From contig NZ_CP136562.1 of the NCBI RefSeq assembly GCF_018215265.2, forward strand, positions 2,666,001 to 2,730,000: 64,000 nucleotides of DNA, written 5' to 3'. Shown here in pieces: positions 48,401-58,700 of this stretch. Each line of letters starts with the position of its first letter. Position 1 is the first letter of the stretch. Both the position numbers and the translations under genes were made by a program. The notes beneath the pieces were generated by a model. It did no database searches, had not been told where the DNA came from, and saw only the letters and a program-made list of their open reading frames with translations. Source of the stretch: Paenarthrobacter sp. GOM3. GTDB lineage: Bacteria > Actinomycetota > Actinomycetes > Actinomycetales > Micrococcaceae.

Positions 48401-49399
48401 ATGGATTGGTTAATTTGGGTCATTGTCATTGTTTTGGTCGTCGCGATTATTTGGTGGCTCATGAGCCGCAACAAGGCGCCGGATTCCACCGCGACCCAGG
48501 CCCGGGCAACAACAGCCCCAGCGGCCATGGAGCCGGGAAACCGGGGCACGATTCCTGATACCGCCGCCGCGGCCGCGGGCGTGGCAGGTTTGGCGGGCGT
48601 CACGAACCTGGGCACCACGGCCGCCGAGGGCAGCGGGCCGACCCGCGAGGAACGCGCGGCCGAAGAACCTGACCTCGCCGGTGAACCCGAGACTGCCGGG
48701 GAACCCGAAGTTGAAGGCGAACCCGAGACTGCCGGGGAACCCGAGGTTGCCGACGTGCCTCGCGTTACGCCGGAACCCGAGGCGCACGGGGCAGCCCCCG
48801 TCGTCGGCGATTCGCCGTCCACCGGTTCATCAGACGTGGAGCAGGGTCCGACACCCGGCCTCACGGTGGAGGAACCAGTCATTGACGCGCCTGTTGTGGA
48901 CGAGCCCACGGTAGGCGAACCCATTGTGGACACCGAACCGGCGGTGGACACGGACGTTCAAGTGGATACGGACGTTCAGGTGGATACCGACGCGGTGGCG
49001 GATGATCCCGCCGTGGTCGACGGCGGTAGGGCTGACGGCAGCAGTGCCGATGCGGAAGCCGACAAAGCCGAGTGGGAATCGTCCTGGACCGACGAGAGCG
49101 GCGCACCCGTGCATCACCACGAGTACACGGACTCCCACTCCCCCACCCTGCCGGGCGCCGAAAGGGCCGCAGCGGAAGAAACGGTTCCTTCAGGCCACCT
49201 CGCCGTCGAGCACCCGTATGGGACGGGTTCCTCCAGCTCGGCCAAGGACGGCTACCCGGTGAAGGCCAGCGCTTCTGCCATGACCTATCACGACGAAGAC
49301 ACGGCGGGGTACGAAGACGTCGCCGCGGATGTCTGGTTCGAATCCGCGGCACATGCTGAAGCCGCAGGCTTCCGCCCTCCCCGGCGTAGCAGGCATTAA
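48401..49399 (+). CDS. Membrane-anchored acidic protein with C-terminal sunset-type domain
   Basis: A 332-residue protein with three parts. An N-terminal anchor (WLIWVIVIVLVVAIIWWLM, residues 3-21) precedes a very acidic low-complexity region of about 250 residues with internal repeats (GEPETAGEPEVE twice, and VDTDVQ). The C-terminal stretch reads KASASAMTYHDEDTAGYEDV, then ADVWFESAAHAEAAGFRPP. This last part resembles the small 'sunset' domain found at the C-termini of actinobacterial proteins, in which YPxKGN, MIYH and FxTxxEAxAAGYR are typical. That comparison is from memory. The middle looks unstructured. Function unknown; a surface-located scaffold or anchor is only a guess. Confidence 0.8.
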   Translation: MDWLIWVIVIVLVVAIIWWLMSRNKAPDSTATQARATTAPAAMEPGNRGTIPDTAAAAAGVAGLAGVTNLGTTAAEGSGPTREERAAEEPDLAGEPETAGEPEVEGEPETAGEPEVADVPRVTPEPEAHGAAPVVGDSPSTGSSDVEQGPTPGLTVEEPVIDAPVVDEPTVGEPIVDTEPAVDTDVQVDTDVQVDTDAVADDPAVVDGGRADGSSADAEADKAEWESSWTDESGAPVHHHEYTDSHSPTLPGAERAAAEETVPSGHLAVEHPYGTGSSSSAKDGYPVKASASAMTYHDEDTAGYEDVAADVWFESAAHAEAAGFRPPRRSRH

Positions 49400-49438
49400 C
49401 GGCCGCGGCAGGTCACGATCCGGCGGCAGCGGGCAGGC

Positions 49439-50548
49439 GTGGAGCGATTCCCAGCGGGCAGACGGGTTGGTTTGGCGTGTGCGATCGCCGCCCTCCTTAC
49501 CCTTACCGCCTGCACCGGCAGCCCGTCGTCGCCGGGTTCGGCGGCAACTCCCGGTGGCAGCAGCGGCCCGGTGTCGCACGGGCCTCCCAAGAGCCTCCGG
49601 GTCGAGCAAAAGCTCGACGTCGGGTTGCAGCTGCCATGGTCCGTCGCCTTCCTGCCAGACGGCACTGCGGTGGTCTCCGAACGCGATTCGGGCCTGGTGA
49701 AGAGCATTCGCGATGGCCAGGCAACCACTGTTGGCCAGCTACCGGGCGTGGTCCCTGGCGGGGAAGGCGGGTTGCTCGGGCTCGCGTTGTCTCCGACGTT
49801 CGAAACGGACCACTGGCTGTACGTATACTTCACGGCCTCCAACGACAACAGGATTGCCCGGGTTAAGCTCAGCGGCGATGCGAATGGCAGCCTGGCCCTT
49901 GGCGCAACCGAGCTGGTCTTCAGCGGGATACCGAAGGCGTCCACCCACAACGGTGGCCGCATCCGATTCGGCCCGGACGGGCTCCTCTACGTGGGCACCG
50001 GCGACTCGCAGCGGCGTGACCAGCCGCAGGACCCCAGCGCCCTCGGGGGCAAGATTCTGCGCCTGACACCGGAGGGCCAGCCGGCGCCCGGGAACCCTTT
50101 CGGCAATGACAACCCGGTATACAGCTATGGCCACAGGAACGTCCAAGGCTTGGCGTGGGACAGCGCCGGCCGGCTCTGGGCCAGCGAGTTTGGACCCGAC
50201 GTGGACGACGAGTTGAACTTGATTACCCCTGGCGGAAACTACGGGTGGCCCACAGTGACCGGAGCCCCCGGAAGGAAAGGATTCATCGATGCCAAGGTTG
50301 TTTGGCCGTCAACGTCGGAAGCCTCACCCAGTGGGTTGGAGATAGTAGACGGCGTGGCCTACACGGGGGCACTCCGGGGCCAACGACTTTGGGCCGTTCC
50401 ACTCGAAGATGAGGCAGCCGGCACGCCTGTGGCTTATTTCACAGGACAATACGGGCGCTTGAGGGACGTGGCCAAGGCCCCGGACGGCAGCTTATGGGTC
50501 GTCAGCAACAACCAGAACCCTGATTTTGCGCTGATTTTGGGGCCTTGA
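49439..50548 (+). CDS. PQQ-dependent sugar dehydrogenase family lipoprotein
   Basis: A 369-residue exported protein: GTG start 49439, basic start, hydrophobic stretch and lipobox LTAC near residue 25. It then folds as a six-bladed propeller of the glucose/sorbosone dehydrogenase family. SVAFLPDGTAVVSERDSG, GEGGLLGLALSPTF, NGGRIRFGPDGLLYVGTGD, GKILRLTPEG, YGHRNVQGLAWDS and EFGPDVDDELNLI are present. Some members bind PQQ; PQQ synthesis is not evident here. It follows the acidic membrane protein by 39 bases on the same strand. Confidence 0.88.
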   Translation: MERFPAGRRVGLACAIAALLTLTACTGSPSSPGSAATPGGSSGPVSHGPPKSLRVEQKLDVGLQLPWSVAFLPDGTAVVSERDSGLVKSIRDGQATTVGQLPGVVPGGEGGLLGLALSPTFETDHWLYVYFTASNDNRIARVKLSGDANGSLALGATELVFSGIPKASTHNGGRIRFGPDGLLYVGTGDSQRRDQPQDPSALGGKILRLTPEGQPAPGNPFGNDNPVYSYGHRNVQGLAWDSAGRLWASEFGPDVDDELNLITPGGNYGWPTVTGAPGRKGFIDAKVVWPSTSEASPSGLEIVDGVAYTGALRGQRLWAVPLEDEAAGTPVAYFTGQYGRLRDVAKAPDGSLWVVSNNQNPDFALILGP

Positions 50549-50579
50549 CCCCGGGCCAGGGGCGGTGGTGGGCGTCGAT

Positions 50580-50608
50580 TTCACACTGAGGGGTAAGTCG
50601 TGTAGAGT
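50580..50608 (+). promoter_or_regulatory. Promoter of first tRNA-Lys gene
   Basis: TTCACA and TAGAGT separated by 17 bases, 63 bases before the tRNA. GTGTAGAGTTA and the following TTGTCGTTGCGGAG recur before the second tRNA-Lys (one change), implying a duplicated start region. Confidence 0.6.
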
Positions 50609-50670
50609 TACTTGTCGTTGCGGAGATCGCCGGGGAAATCAAAGCCCCCATGCGGTTGAATACAACAGCT

Positions 50671-50746
50671 GCACCTCTAGCTCAACTGGCAGAGCAATTG
50701 ACTCTTAATCAATGGGTTCCGGGTTCGAGTCCCGGGGGGTGCACCA
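50671..50746 (+). tRNA. tRNA-Lys (anticodon CTT), copy 1
   Basis: Cloverleaf with acceptor GCACCTC/GGGGTGC, anticodon CTT in the loop CTCTTAA and T-loop TTCGAGT. CCA is encoded (50744-50746), unlike the Glu and Gln tRNAs of this window. Identical to the copy at 50941. Confidence 0.97.
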
Positions 50747-50750
50747 CAAA

Positions 50751-50793
50751 GAAAGGCCTTGGAGATCAATGATCTCCAAGGCCTTTCGCTTTT
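50751..50793 (+). terminator. Terminator of tRNA-Lys copy 1
   Basis: GAAAGGCCTTGGAGATC and GATCTCCAAGGCCTTTC form a perfect 17-bp stem, three-base loop, followed by GCTTTT. Confidence 0.92.
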
Positions 50794-50872
50794 AAGCAGT
50801 GGCGAAAGATTAGCCATCGCGAAAGTTCGACATGCCACCAGAACAGTGGTCATAAGCGCACGAAAAGTAGTG

Positions 50873-50878
50873 TAGAGT
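50873..50878 (+). promoter_or_regulatory. -10-like hexamer before tRNA-Lys copy 2
   Basis: TAGAGT in the context GTGTAGAGTTA, the same as before copy 1. The -35 region is weak (TCATAA at 17 bases). The downstream TTGTCGTTGCGGAG is also shared, so the transcript start is probably duplicated. Confidence 0.5.
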
Positions 50879-50940
50879 TATTTGTCGTTGCGGAGGTCAA
50901 TGAGGAATGCGAATTCCTCGAATTGACCACAGTAATTGCT

Positions 50941-51016
50941 GCACCTCTAGCTCAACTGGCAGAGCAATTGACTCTTAATCAATGGGTTCCGGGTTCGAGT
51001 CCCGGGGGGTGCACCA
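50941..51016 (+). tRNA. tRNA-Lys (anticodon CTT), copy 2
   Basis: Base-for-base identical to the tRNA-Lys at 50671 including encoded CCA, 270 bases downstream. It has its own promoter and terminator, so the two are independent units. Confidence 0.97.
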
Positions 51017-51023
51017 TAAAGGA

Positions 51024-51065
51024 AAAGGCTCCGGATCGTTTCGACGATCCGGAGCCTTTCTGTTT
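51024..51065 (+). terminator. Terminator of tRNA-Lys copy 2
   Basis: AAAGGCTCCGGATCGT and ACGATCCGGAGCCTTT form a perfect 16-bp stem with a four-base loop, followed by a T-rich stretch. Its stem differs from the terminator of copy 1. Confidence 0.9.
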
Positions 51066-51120
51066 CCCGCGCAGGCTACCCGGCGCGGGGCGTGTTGTTC
51101 ATACGTGGTGCTGGACGCGC

Positions 51121-51588
51121 TCAGCCTTGGGACAGCTCGGTCCCGTCATCCTGGACTGCTTGCTCCGGTGCCGGGATGCCGGCCAGCCCCCGGACCACGA
51201 TCCTGAGTTCTTCACGCAACCTGGCGGTGTCCACGGCTACGGGCGAAAGGACGTCCTGCTCAAGCTTCACAGCTTCCGCGAGGGCTGCCGTTCCGGCCTC
51301 CGTCAATGTCACCACATGGCTCCTGCGGTCGGAGTCACTGCGGTGCCGCGTGACGTGCCCGTGCAGTTCGAGCCTCGCGAGGGTAGTTCCCATGGTCTGG
51401 GCCTTGACCCTTGCAACCTCGGCCAGGGCGGCTTGGGTTATGGCACCCTTGGCGGCAAGCACCTGCATGGCAATGACGCCGGCGTGGGTAAGGCCGATGG
51501 ACTTCAATTTTTCGTTCCACGAGATTTCCACCAGGCGCGCAGCTGTTGAAAGCAATCGGGTAGTGGGCCATCTCTCCATATCTGGCAT
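51121..51588 (-). CDS. MarR-family transcriptional regulator
   Basis: A 155-residue winged-helix protein. LEISWNEKLKSIGLTHAGVIAMQVLAA, QAALAEVARVKAQTMGTTLARLELHGHVTR and SDRRSHVVTLTEAG (wing, with DxR-type residues) are MarR family features. The likely start is ATG 51588 (MPDMERW) or 51579; a TTG-derived extension to 51717 is not family-like. It diverges from the bcp gene with an 85-base gap. MarR proteins beside peroxidases often respond to oxidants, but here this is only context. Confidence 0.85.
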   Translation of the reverse strand: MPDMERWPTTRLLSTAARLVEISWNEKLKSIGLTHAGVIAMQVLAAKGAITQAALAEVARVKAQTMGTTLARLELHGHVTRHRSDSDRRSHVVTLTEAGTAALAEAVKLEQDVLSPVAVDTARLREELRIVVRGLAGIPAPEQAVQDDGTELSQG

Positions 51589-51673
51589 GCCGACAGTATA
51601 TGCGCGCAACAGGCCCGGACGTGCCTTCTCCCCACTAAACTGGTAAATCGCGATCGTAAGCAAGGAAAATATT

Positions 51674-52147
51674 GTGGCTGAACGACTTATCCCGGGCGAC
51701 ACCGCACCGGACTTCACCCTTCAGGACCAAACCGGCAATAACGTGGGATTGTCGGACTTCCGTGGGCGAAAGACCATCGTCTATTTCTACCCGGCGGCCT
51801 CCACGCCCGGGTGCACCAAGGAGGCGTGTGATTTCCGCGACACGCTGGGTTCCTTGCAGGCCGCAGGTTACGGGGTGGTTGGCATTTCCCCCGACACGGT
51901 CAAGGACCTGGCCAAGTTCGCAGATGCAGAAGCCCTGACGTTTCCGTTGCTCTCCGACGCTGACCACGCGGTGGCCGATGCGTACGCTGCCTGGGGCGAG
52001 AAAAAGAACTATGGCAAGACGTACATGGGGCTGGTCCGTTCCACCATCGTGGTGGACGAGGAGGGAAAGGTGTCCCTGGCGCAGTACAACGTACGGGCCA
52101 CAGGGCATGTAGCCAAGCTCCGGCGCGATCTGAAGCTGGACAACTAG
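51674..52147 (+). CDS. bcp: Thioredoxin-dependent peroxiredoxin (Bcp/PrxQ)
   Basis: A 157-residue peroxiredoxin that reduces hydrogen and organic peroxides with thioredoxin. APDFTLQDQTGN, the active site YFYPAASTPGCTKEACDFRD (peroxidatic Cys in TPGCT, resolving Cys in KEAC five residues on) and GISPDTVKD are diagnostic of the BCP subfamily. The start is GTG 51674 with AAGGA upstream. Divergent from the MarR gene, which may control it. The promoter must lie in the 85-base gap. Confidence 0.95.
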   Translation: MAERLIPGDTAPDFTLQDQTGNNVGLSDFRGRKTIVYFYPAASTPGCTKEACDFRDTLGSLQAAGYGVVGISPDTVKDLAKFADAEALTFPLLSDADHAVADAYAAWGEKKNYGKTYMGLVRSTIVVDEEGKVSLAQYNVRATGHVAKLRRDLKLDN

Positions 52148-52201
52148 CGGGTACACTGGAGGCCGGTAGAAGGCGGTCCATGGGCCGCTTGGCTGCCGCC
52201 G

Positions 52202-52283
52202 GCGCGAGTGGTGAAATTGGCAGACACGCAGGATTTAGGTTCCTGTGCCTTCGGGCGTGGGGGTTCAAGTCCCCCCTTGCGCA
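52202..52283 (+). tRNA. tRNA-Leu (anticodon TAG)
   Basis: 82 bases with a long variable arm (TGCCTTCGGGCG), acceptor GCGCGAG/CTTGCGC, anticodon TAG in the loop TTTAGGT on a CAGGA/TCCTG stem, and T-loop TTCAAGT. CCA is not encoded. It follows bcp by 54 bases. Confidence 0.96.
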
Positions 52284-52323
52284 CAGATGCAGTGAAGAAG
52301 CACAGCGGCTTCGAGCCGCAGGC

Positions 52324-52359
52324 AGTGCCCCTTGGTGAGAGAACCCGGGGGCACTTTTT
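52324..52359 (+). terminator. Terminator after tRNA-Leu
   Basis: AGTGCCCC and GGGGCACT form a stem with a 16-base loop, followed by a run of T residues, 40 bases past the tRNA. Confidence 0.85.
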
Positions 52360-52483
52360 CCTCCAGCAGCCGGGGAGCTTCCTGAAGATGCGCTGGGGAG
52401 TGCACTCAGGACGTTCAATTAGACTGGAATGCGGTCTGGCCGAAGCCGGCCACAGCACTTCCAACCGGCTTGAGGGGACAAGA

Positions 52484-54148
52484 GTGGCAAGCAGCAAAAG
52501 GCGGCGCCTGACCGTACAGTTCGGAGCCGTGGTTGTGGCCTTGGGGCTGGCGGCATGTACTGGAACAACAGGCCCCTCGCCTTCTTCCCCTGGCAGCACC
52601 GCCACCGCTGAGCCGACGGCAACTTTCAATTTCGGAACATCCTCCATGCCCTTGGGCCTCGATCCGGCATTGACGTCGGACTCCGAGTCCTACCGCATCA
52701 CCCGCCAGGTCCTCGAAGGCCTCGTGGGCGTCGACGGCGAAACCGGGCAGACTACCCCGCTTCTGGCGACGGAATGGAAAGACAGCAACAACGGCCTCAG
52801 CTACGATTTCACACTCCGCTCCCAGGTCACGTTCCATGACGGAACCCCGCTGGATGCCACCGCTGTCTGCGCCAACTTCGACCGCTGGTTCTCGTTCTCC
52901 CCTGAACTCCGGAAGCAGGCCCCGGGTATCTCCTTCCAGAGTGTTTTTAAGGCCCATTCGGACGCCCCGGTCTTCTCCATCTTCAAGGACTGCAAGGTAG
53001 TTTCGGCCAGCAACGTCCAGATCAACCTGACGCGGCCCTTCACTGGGTTCCTGAAGGCACTCACGTTGCCGGCCTTCGCGATCTCCTCCCCCGCAGCTTT
53101 GGCAGCGCAAAAAGCAAACGTCCTGGACCAGGTCCGCAACGGCGAGGCGATCTCCACCTACGCAAGCCACCCGGTAGGAACCGGACCTTATGAATTCAGC
53201 GCCTGGGACGACAAGCAAGTCACCCTGGCGAGCTACAAGAACTACTGGGGAAACCGCGGCCAGATAGCCACCATTAACTTCATCCCTTACGACCGCGCCG
53301 AGACACGCCAGCAGGCCTTGCTGGACGGGAAAATCGACGCCTACGACCTCGTGACTTCCGGAACCTTCGACCAATTGGTCAAGAAGGGTGTCCAGATCAT
53401 CCAGAGGGACCCCTTCTCCGTGATGTACCTCGGCATCAACCAGGCCGTTGCGCCCCTGGACAAGCCCGAGATCCGCCAGGCCATCGAGATGGCCATCGAC
53501 AAGGAGTCGCTGATCCGGAAGTTCTTCATCGACAACACCACGCAGGCGTCACAGTTCGTGCCGCCGAAGCTCAGCGGCTTCAACAACAATGCCCCCTCGC
53601 TGGGGTACAACCCGGACAAAGCCAAGGAGCTCTTGTCCAAGGCAGGCTACAAAGGCGAAGAGCTGAAGTTCTACTATCCGCTGAACGCCACCAGGGCCTA
53701 CATGCCGACGCCGGAGAAGATCTACGCGGAAATCAGCCGTCAGCTGGTAGCCGTGGGCTTCAACATCAAGCCTGTGCCCGTGGACTGGGAGGATGGCTAT
53801 CTCCAGAAGGTGCAGTCACCCGGGGACCGGGCCCTGCACCTGCTCGGCTGGAACGGCTCCTACGCCGATGCCGACAACTTCCTTGGTCCGTTGTTCGGGG
53901 AAACCCGCGCAGAGTTCGGGTACTCGGATTCGGATGTCTTCCACAAGATCGAGCGGGCACGTGCAATGCCCGACGGCGATGAGCGCAACGCGCAGTACCA
54001 GGCCATCAACGCGGACATCGCTGCTTCGGTACCGGCCGTCCCCATCGCTTTCCCCATCTCGGCACTGGCTTTGTCCGACAAGGTGGAAAGCTACCCCGCC
54101 TCCCCCGTGCTGAACGAAGTTTTCACGAACGTCCGCCTAAAGCCTTGA
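52484..54148 (+). CDS. ABC transporter substrate-binding lipoprotein (peptide/nickel type, SBP family 5)
   Basis: A 554-residue exported binding protein. GTG 52484 (after GAGGGG) gives a basic start, a hydrophobic segment and lipobox LAAC near residue 25. A Ser/Thr/Pro linker follows, then the family 5 binding fold: VLEGLVGVDGETGQTTPLLATEW, LRSQVTFHDGTPLDATAVCANF, VGTGPYEFSAWD and INQAVAPLDKPEIRQAIEMAID. Substrates of this family include oligopeptides and nickel. No permease or ATPase genes adjoin it, so it is an orphan or works with a transporter elsewhere. Confidence 0.92.
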   Translation: MASSKRRRLTVQFGAVVVALGLAACTGTTGPSPSSPGSTATAEPTATFNFGTSSMPLGLDPALTSDSESYRITRQVLEGLVGVDGETGQTTPLLATEWKDSNNGLSYDFTLRSQVTFHDGTPLDATAVCANFDRWFSFSPELRKQAPGISFQSVFKAHSDAPVFSIFKDCKVVSASNVQINLTRPFTGFLKALTLPAFAISSPAALAAQKANVLDQVRNGEAISTYASHPVGTGPYEFSAWDDKQVTLASYKNYWGNRGQIATINFIPYDRAETRQQALLDGKIDAYDLVTSGTFDQLVKKGVQIIQRDPFSVMYLGINQAVAPLDKPEIRQAIEMAIDKESLIRKFFIDNTTQASQFVPPKLSGFNNNAPSLGYNPDKAKELLSKAGYKGEELKFYYPLNATRAYMPTPEKIYAEISRQLVAVGFNIKPVPVDWEDGYLQKVQSPGDRALHLLGWNGSYADADNFLGPLFGETRAEFGYSDSDVFHKIERARAMPDGDERNAQYQAINADIAASVPAVPIAFPISALALSDKVESYPASPVLNEVFTNVRLKP

Positions 54149-54227
54149 CGATTGGCCGTAATTTCAGTATTGAGACTGCGCGGGGATATTCTGTAGCAGC
54201 CAGTGCCGCCGCTAACGGAGATTGATT

Positions 54228-55733
54228 GTGACCTTCATTTCCAAGACTCAACATGCCGACGTCGTCCTTATTGGCGGCGGAATCATGAGTGCCACCCTGG
54301 GTGCGTTCATCAAGCAACTTGAACCCTCCTGGACCATCTCCATGTTCGAACGACTCGACGAAGCGGGGCTTGAGAGTTCCGGTCCGTGGAACAACGCAGG
54401 CACCGGACACGCCGCGTTGTGTGAGCTCAACTACTCCCCGGCAGCCAAAGACGGTTCCGTGGACCCGTCCAAGGCGCTGCACATCAACGAGCAGTTCCAG
54501 CTGTCCCGGCAGTTCTGGTCCCACTTGGTGGACAGCAACGTCATTGGTTCCCCCAAGGGCTTCATCAACACCGTTCCGCACATGAGCTTCGTCATTGGCG
54601 ATGACCACGTGAACTTCCTGAAGACCCGTTATGAGGCCCTCAAGCCGAACACGCTGTTCCGCAGCATGGAGTACACCGAGGACCAGGCCCAGATCGCCAA
54701 GTGGGCACCGTTGATCGTCAAGGGCCGTGACCGCAAGCAGCGCGTCGCCGCTACCCGCGCGGCGGAAGGCACCGACGTCGACTTCGGAGCCCTGACACGC
54801 GAGCTGACCGGCTACCTTCAAGGCAGCGGCGCCGAGGTCAACTATGGGCACGACGTCACCAACATCAACCGCGCAGCAGGCGGTGGCTGGGACCTCTCCC
54901 TCAAGCACGCCAAGTCGGGCGAGCACGGACGCATCCACGCAAACTTCGTCTTCGTTGGCGCCGGCGGCGGTGCGCTGCACCTGCTCCAGGCCTCCGGTAT
55001 TCCGGAAAGCAAGGGCTACGGTGGATTCCCTGTCTCCGGCCAGTTCTTCCGCTGCACCGATGACGCCATCACCTCCCAGCACAGCGCAAAGGTCTACGGC
55101 CAGGCATCGGTTGGCGCGCCTCCCATGTCCGTCCCCCACCTGGACACCCGTTACGTGGATGGCAAGCGTTCCCTCCTGTTCGGCCCATACGCAGGCTTCT
55201 CCACGAACTTCCTGAAGACCTCCAGCTACCTGGACCTTCCGCTGTCCATCCGTCCGGGGAACATCATCCCGATGCTGGCAGTGGCCAAGGACAACATGGA
55301 CCTCACGGCCTACCTCATCAAGGAAGTTGCCAAGCGCCACGAAGCCAAGGTCGAATCCCTCCGCGAGTACTATCCCGAGGCTTCCGGCGGCAACTGGGAG
55401 CTGATTACTGCCGGACAGCGTGTGCAGATCATCAAGAAGCACCCGCAAAAGGGCGGCGTGCTCCAGTTCGGCACGGAAGTCATCGCCTCCCGCGATGGCT
55501 CGATCGGCGCTCTTCTTGGCGCATCCCCGGGAGCTTCCACTGCCGTGCCGATCATGATCGAGCTGCTGCAAAAGTCCTTCCCCAAGAACTTCAAGGGCTG
55601 GCAGTCCAAGCTCAAGGACATGATGCCCGGATACGGCGTCAAGCTCAACGAGAACCCCGAGTTGGCTGCCGAGCTGGAAGCAAGCACGGCCAGGTCCCTG
55701 CAGCTGGAAGTGGCAAACGCCGTCCAAAGCTAG
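54228..55733 (+). CDS. mqo: Malate:quinone oxidoreductase
   Basis: A flavoprotein of about 501 residues that oxidises malate and passes electrons to quinone at the membrane, replacing or adding to malate dehydrogenase in the TCA cycle. [15 protein letters not shown] (FAD-binding), [37 protein letters not shown] and [13 protein letters not shown] are typical of Mqo. GTG 54228 has GGAG seven bases upstream; a TTG at 54222 is less likely. It is monocistronic by context. The gene is characteristic of actinobacteria such as Corynebacterium. Confidence 0.97.
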   Translation: MTFISKTQHADVVLIGGGIMSATLGAFIKQLEPSWTISMFERLDEAGLESSGPWNNAGTGHAALCELNYSPAAKDGSVDPSKALHINEQFQLSRQFWSHLVDSNVIGSPKGFINTVPHMSFVIGDDHVNFLKTRYEALKPNTLFRSMEYTEDQAQIAKWAPLIVKGRDRKQRVAATRAAEGTDVDFGALTRELTGYLQGSGAEVNYGHDVTNINRAAGGGWDLSLKHAKSGEHGRIHANFVFVGAGGGALHLLQASGIPESKGYGGFPVSGQFFRCTDDAITSQHSAKVYGQASVGAPPMSVPHLDTRYVDGKRSLLFGPYAGFSTNFLKTSSYLDLPLSIRPGNIIPMLAVAKDNMDLTAYLIKEVAKRHEAKVESLREYYPEASGGNWELITAGQRVQIIKKHPQKGGVLQFGTEVIASRDGSIGALLGASPGASTAVPIMIELLQKSFPKNFKGWQSKLKDMMPGYGVKLNENPELAAELEASTARSLQLEVANAVQS

Positions 55734-55799
55734 GCCATCCCGGGGCTGCGGCCGGTTCCCGTCAGACGAATCGTTTCGTAGACCTCAGGAGTCAATGCA

Positions 55800-58700
55800 A
55801 TGTTCCGCCTGGCCAAGCTTTCCCTGGGAAACCGGGCCCTGATCGCGCTGATCACCGTCTTTGCGGCGGTGTTCGGCGTGATCACCATGGGATCGTTGAA
55901 ACAGGAACTCATTCCCTCGATCGAGTTCCCACAGATCACGGTTGTCACCTCCATGCCGGGCGCCTCTCCAGAGGTTGTGGACAAGCAGCTCAGCCAGCCG
56001 CTCGAGACGGCCCTGAACAGCGTCGAGGGCCTTGAGTCCACCACTTCCACGTCCCGCAACGGCGTTTCCCAGATCACCATGGTGTTCACCTACGGTTCAA
56101 ACCTGGACAGGGCCAGGAACCAGATCGACCGGGCTATTTCCAACGCCAAGCGGGCCCTGCCGGCCGACGTCGAACCACAGGCCATCGCCGGCAACATCAG
56201 CGACTTCCCGATCGTTTTCCTGGCAGTCTCCTCGGACAAGCCACTGAGCGAACTCAATGCCGACCTGCTGCGGCTCAGCGTCCCCAGGCTCCAAAAGATC
56301 GACGGCGTACGCGGCGCCGATGTGACCGGTGGCGCGCGCCAACACATCCTTATCCAACCCCGCCCGGCCGATCTTGCCAGCACCGGGACGTCGGTCCAGT
56401 CCATCAGCAGTGCGCTGAAGAACAACGGCACCCTGGTGCCTGTGGGGACCATCGAGGACCAAGGCAAGACGTTGTCTCTGCAGCTCGGCAGCCCGGTGGA
56501 TTCCTTGGACATCATCAAGGGACTTCCGCTGGCCGGTGCCAAGAATGCTGCAACGATCGGCGCGGTGGCCGACGTCAGCATCCAGGATGATGCCGCCACG
56601 TCCATCACCCGCACCAACGGCAAGCCCACGCTGGCGTTGTCGGTCACCAAGAAACCCGAGGGCGATACTGTCGCTATCTCCCATGCGGTGCGGGATGCCA
56701 TCGGACCCATGCAGGACGAGCTGGGCAACAACGCGACGTTCACGCCGGTCTTTGACCAGGCCCCGTTCATCGAAAAATCCATCAAGGACCTCACCACCGA
56801 GGGCCTCCTTGGCTTGGGCTTCGCTGTGGCCGTCATCCTGGTGTTCCTGATGTCCGTGCGGTCCACCCTGGTCACGGCGGTCTCGATTCCGTTGTCGCTG
56901 CTGATCACCTTCATCGGCATCTCCGCCACCGGGTACTCGCTGAACATCCTGACGCTGGGCGCACTCACCATCGCGATCGGCCGCGTTGTAGACGATTCCA
57001 TTGTGGTGATCGAGAACATCAAACGGCACCTCAGCTACGGGGAGGACAAGCTGACGGCCATCCTGACATCCATCCGGGAAGTGGCCGGGGCGATTACCGC
57101 GTCCACGCTCACCACCGTGGCAGTGTTCCTGCCCATAGCGTTCGTCGGGGACCTGGCCGGAGAGTTGTTCCGCCCGTTTGCCTTGACGGTGACCATCGCC
57201 CTGTTGTCGTCACTGCTGGTCTCGCTGACCATTGTTCCTGTCCTGGCTTACTGGTTCCTCTCTTCCAAGGGCAAAGGCGTGGAGGATCGCTCCTCCGCCA
57301 GGGAGTCCGCGGAAAAGGCAAGGGAAGCGGAACAGCGAAGCCGCCTCCAACGCGGCTACCTGCCCATCCTTGAGAAGACACAGAAGCACCCGGTCCTCAC
57401 GCTGTCCGCGGCCGCCGTGGTCCTCGTCGCCACCATCGCGGTTTCGCCGCTGCTGGCTACAGATCTGTTGGGCCGCTCGGGCGAAAACAGCATGACGGTT
57501 CGCCAGGTCCTTCCCGCCGGAACGAGCCTCCAGGCCACCAGCGATGAGGCGGCGAAGATAGAGGACGCCCTCAAGGGCATGGATGGCATCAAGGACGTGC
57601 AGGTCACCTCTGGAAATGCCCAGACGGGCTTCGCAGCGCTGACGTCCACAGGATCGTCCAACTCCACGTTCACGATTGTCACTGACGAGAAGATGAACCA
57701 GGCCAAGCTCCAGGACGCAGTCCGCGCCAAGCTCGAGGGGGCGGCCGGCAAGGTCACTGTTGGATCCCAGCAGGGTGGCTTCGGTACGTCGTCCACGGTG
57801 GACATCACCATCAAGGCCGCCAACTCAGCGGACCTGCGGACGGCCAGCGATGCCGTGGTCCAGGCGATGACGGGAGTCCCGGGAAGCACCGAGGTGGCCA
57901 CCAACCTTGCCTCTACCCAGGCGGTGGTCCAGGTTCGCGTTGACCGTGCCAAGGCGGTAGCTGCCGGGCTGACGGAGGAGCAGGTGGGCGCCTTCCTTGC
58001 TTCCACGGTCAGCCCCATACCTGCCGGCACGGTACGCATCGACACCAACGACTATCCGGTGCAAATCGGCGAGGGAACCCGCTTCACCAGCATCGCCGCC
58101 GTGCGCGCGCTGCAATTGCCGACGGCGCGTGGTCCCGTAACGCTGGAAAGTGTCGCCGCCGTCGAACAGGTGGACACGCCCGTGTCCATCACAAGCAGCA
58201 ACGGTCAACGGACCGCAAAGGTGACTGTGACGCCGTCGGGTTCCAACCTTGGCAGCGTCAGCAGCGCAGTCCAGCAGCGGCTGGCTTCCGTCCAATTGCC
58301 GTCGGGTGTTACCGCCACGATCGGTGGAGCTACCACACAGCAGGCAGAATCCTTCCGGCAACTCGGCCTGGCGTTGCTTGCTGCCATCGCGATTGTCTAC
58401 GTCATCATGGTGGCGGCCTTCAAGTCCCTGATCCAACCGTTGATTCTTCTGGTTTCGGTCCCCTTCGCCGCCACCGGTGCCGTCGGCCTGCTGCTGCTGA
58501 CCGGGGTTCCCTTGGGCCTCCCCTCGCTGATCGGCATGTTGATGCTGGTAGGCATCGTGGTCACCAACGCGATCGTGCTCATCGACCTCATCAACCAGTA
58601 CCGCAAGCCACACGATGGGCGCGCCGGCATGAACGTGGCCGATGCCATCACGCACGGGGCACGCCAGCGCCTGCGCCCGATCCTGATGACTGCCCTGGCC

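Noticed and set aside
52208..52483. Substrate-binding protein start inside tRNA-Leu
   Set aside because: The frame is open there, but a signal peptide and ribosome binding site point to GTG 52484, after the tRNA terminator.
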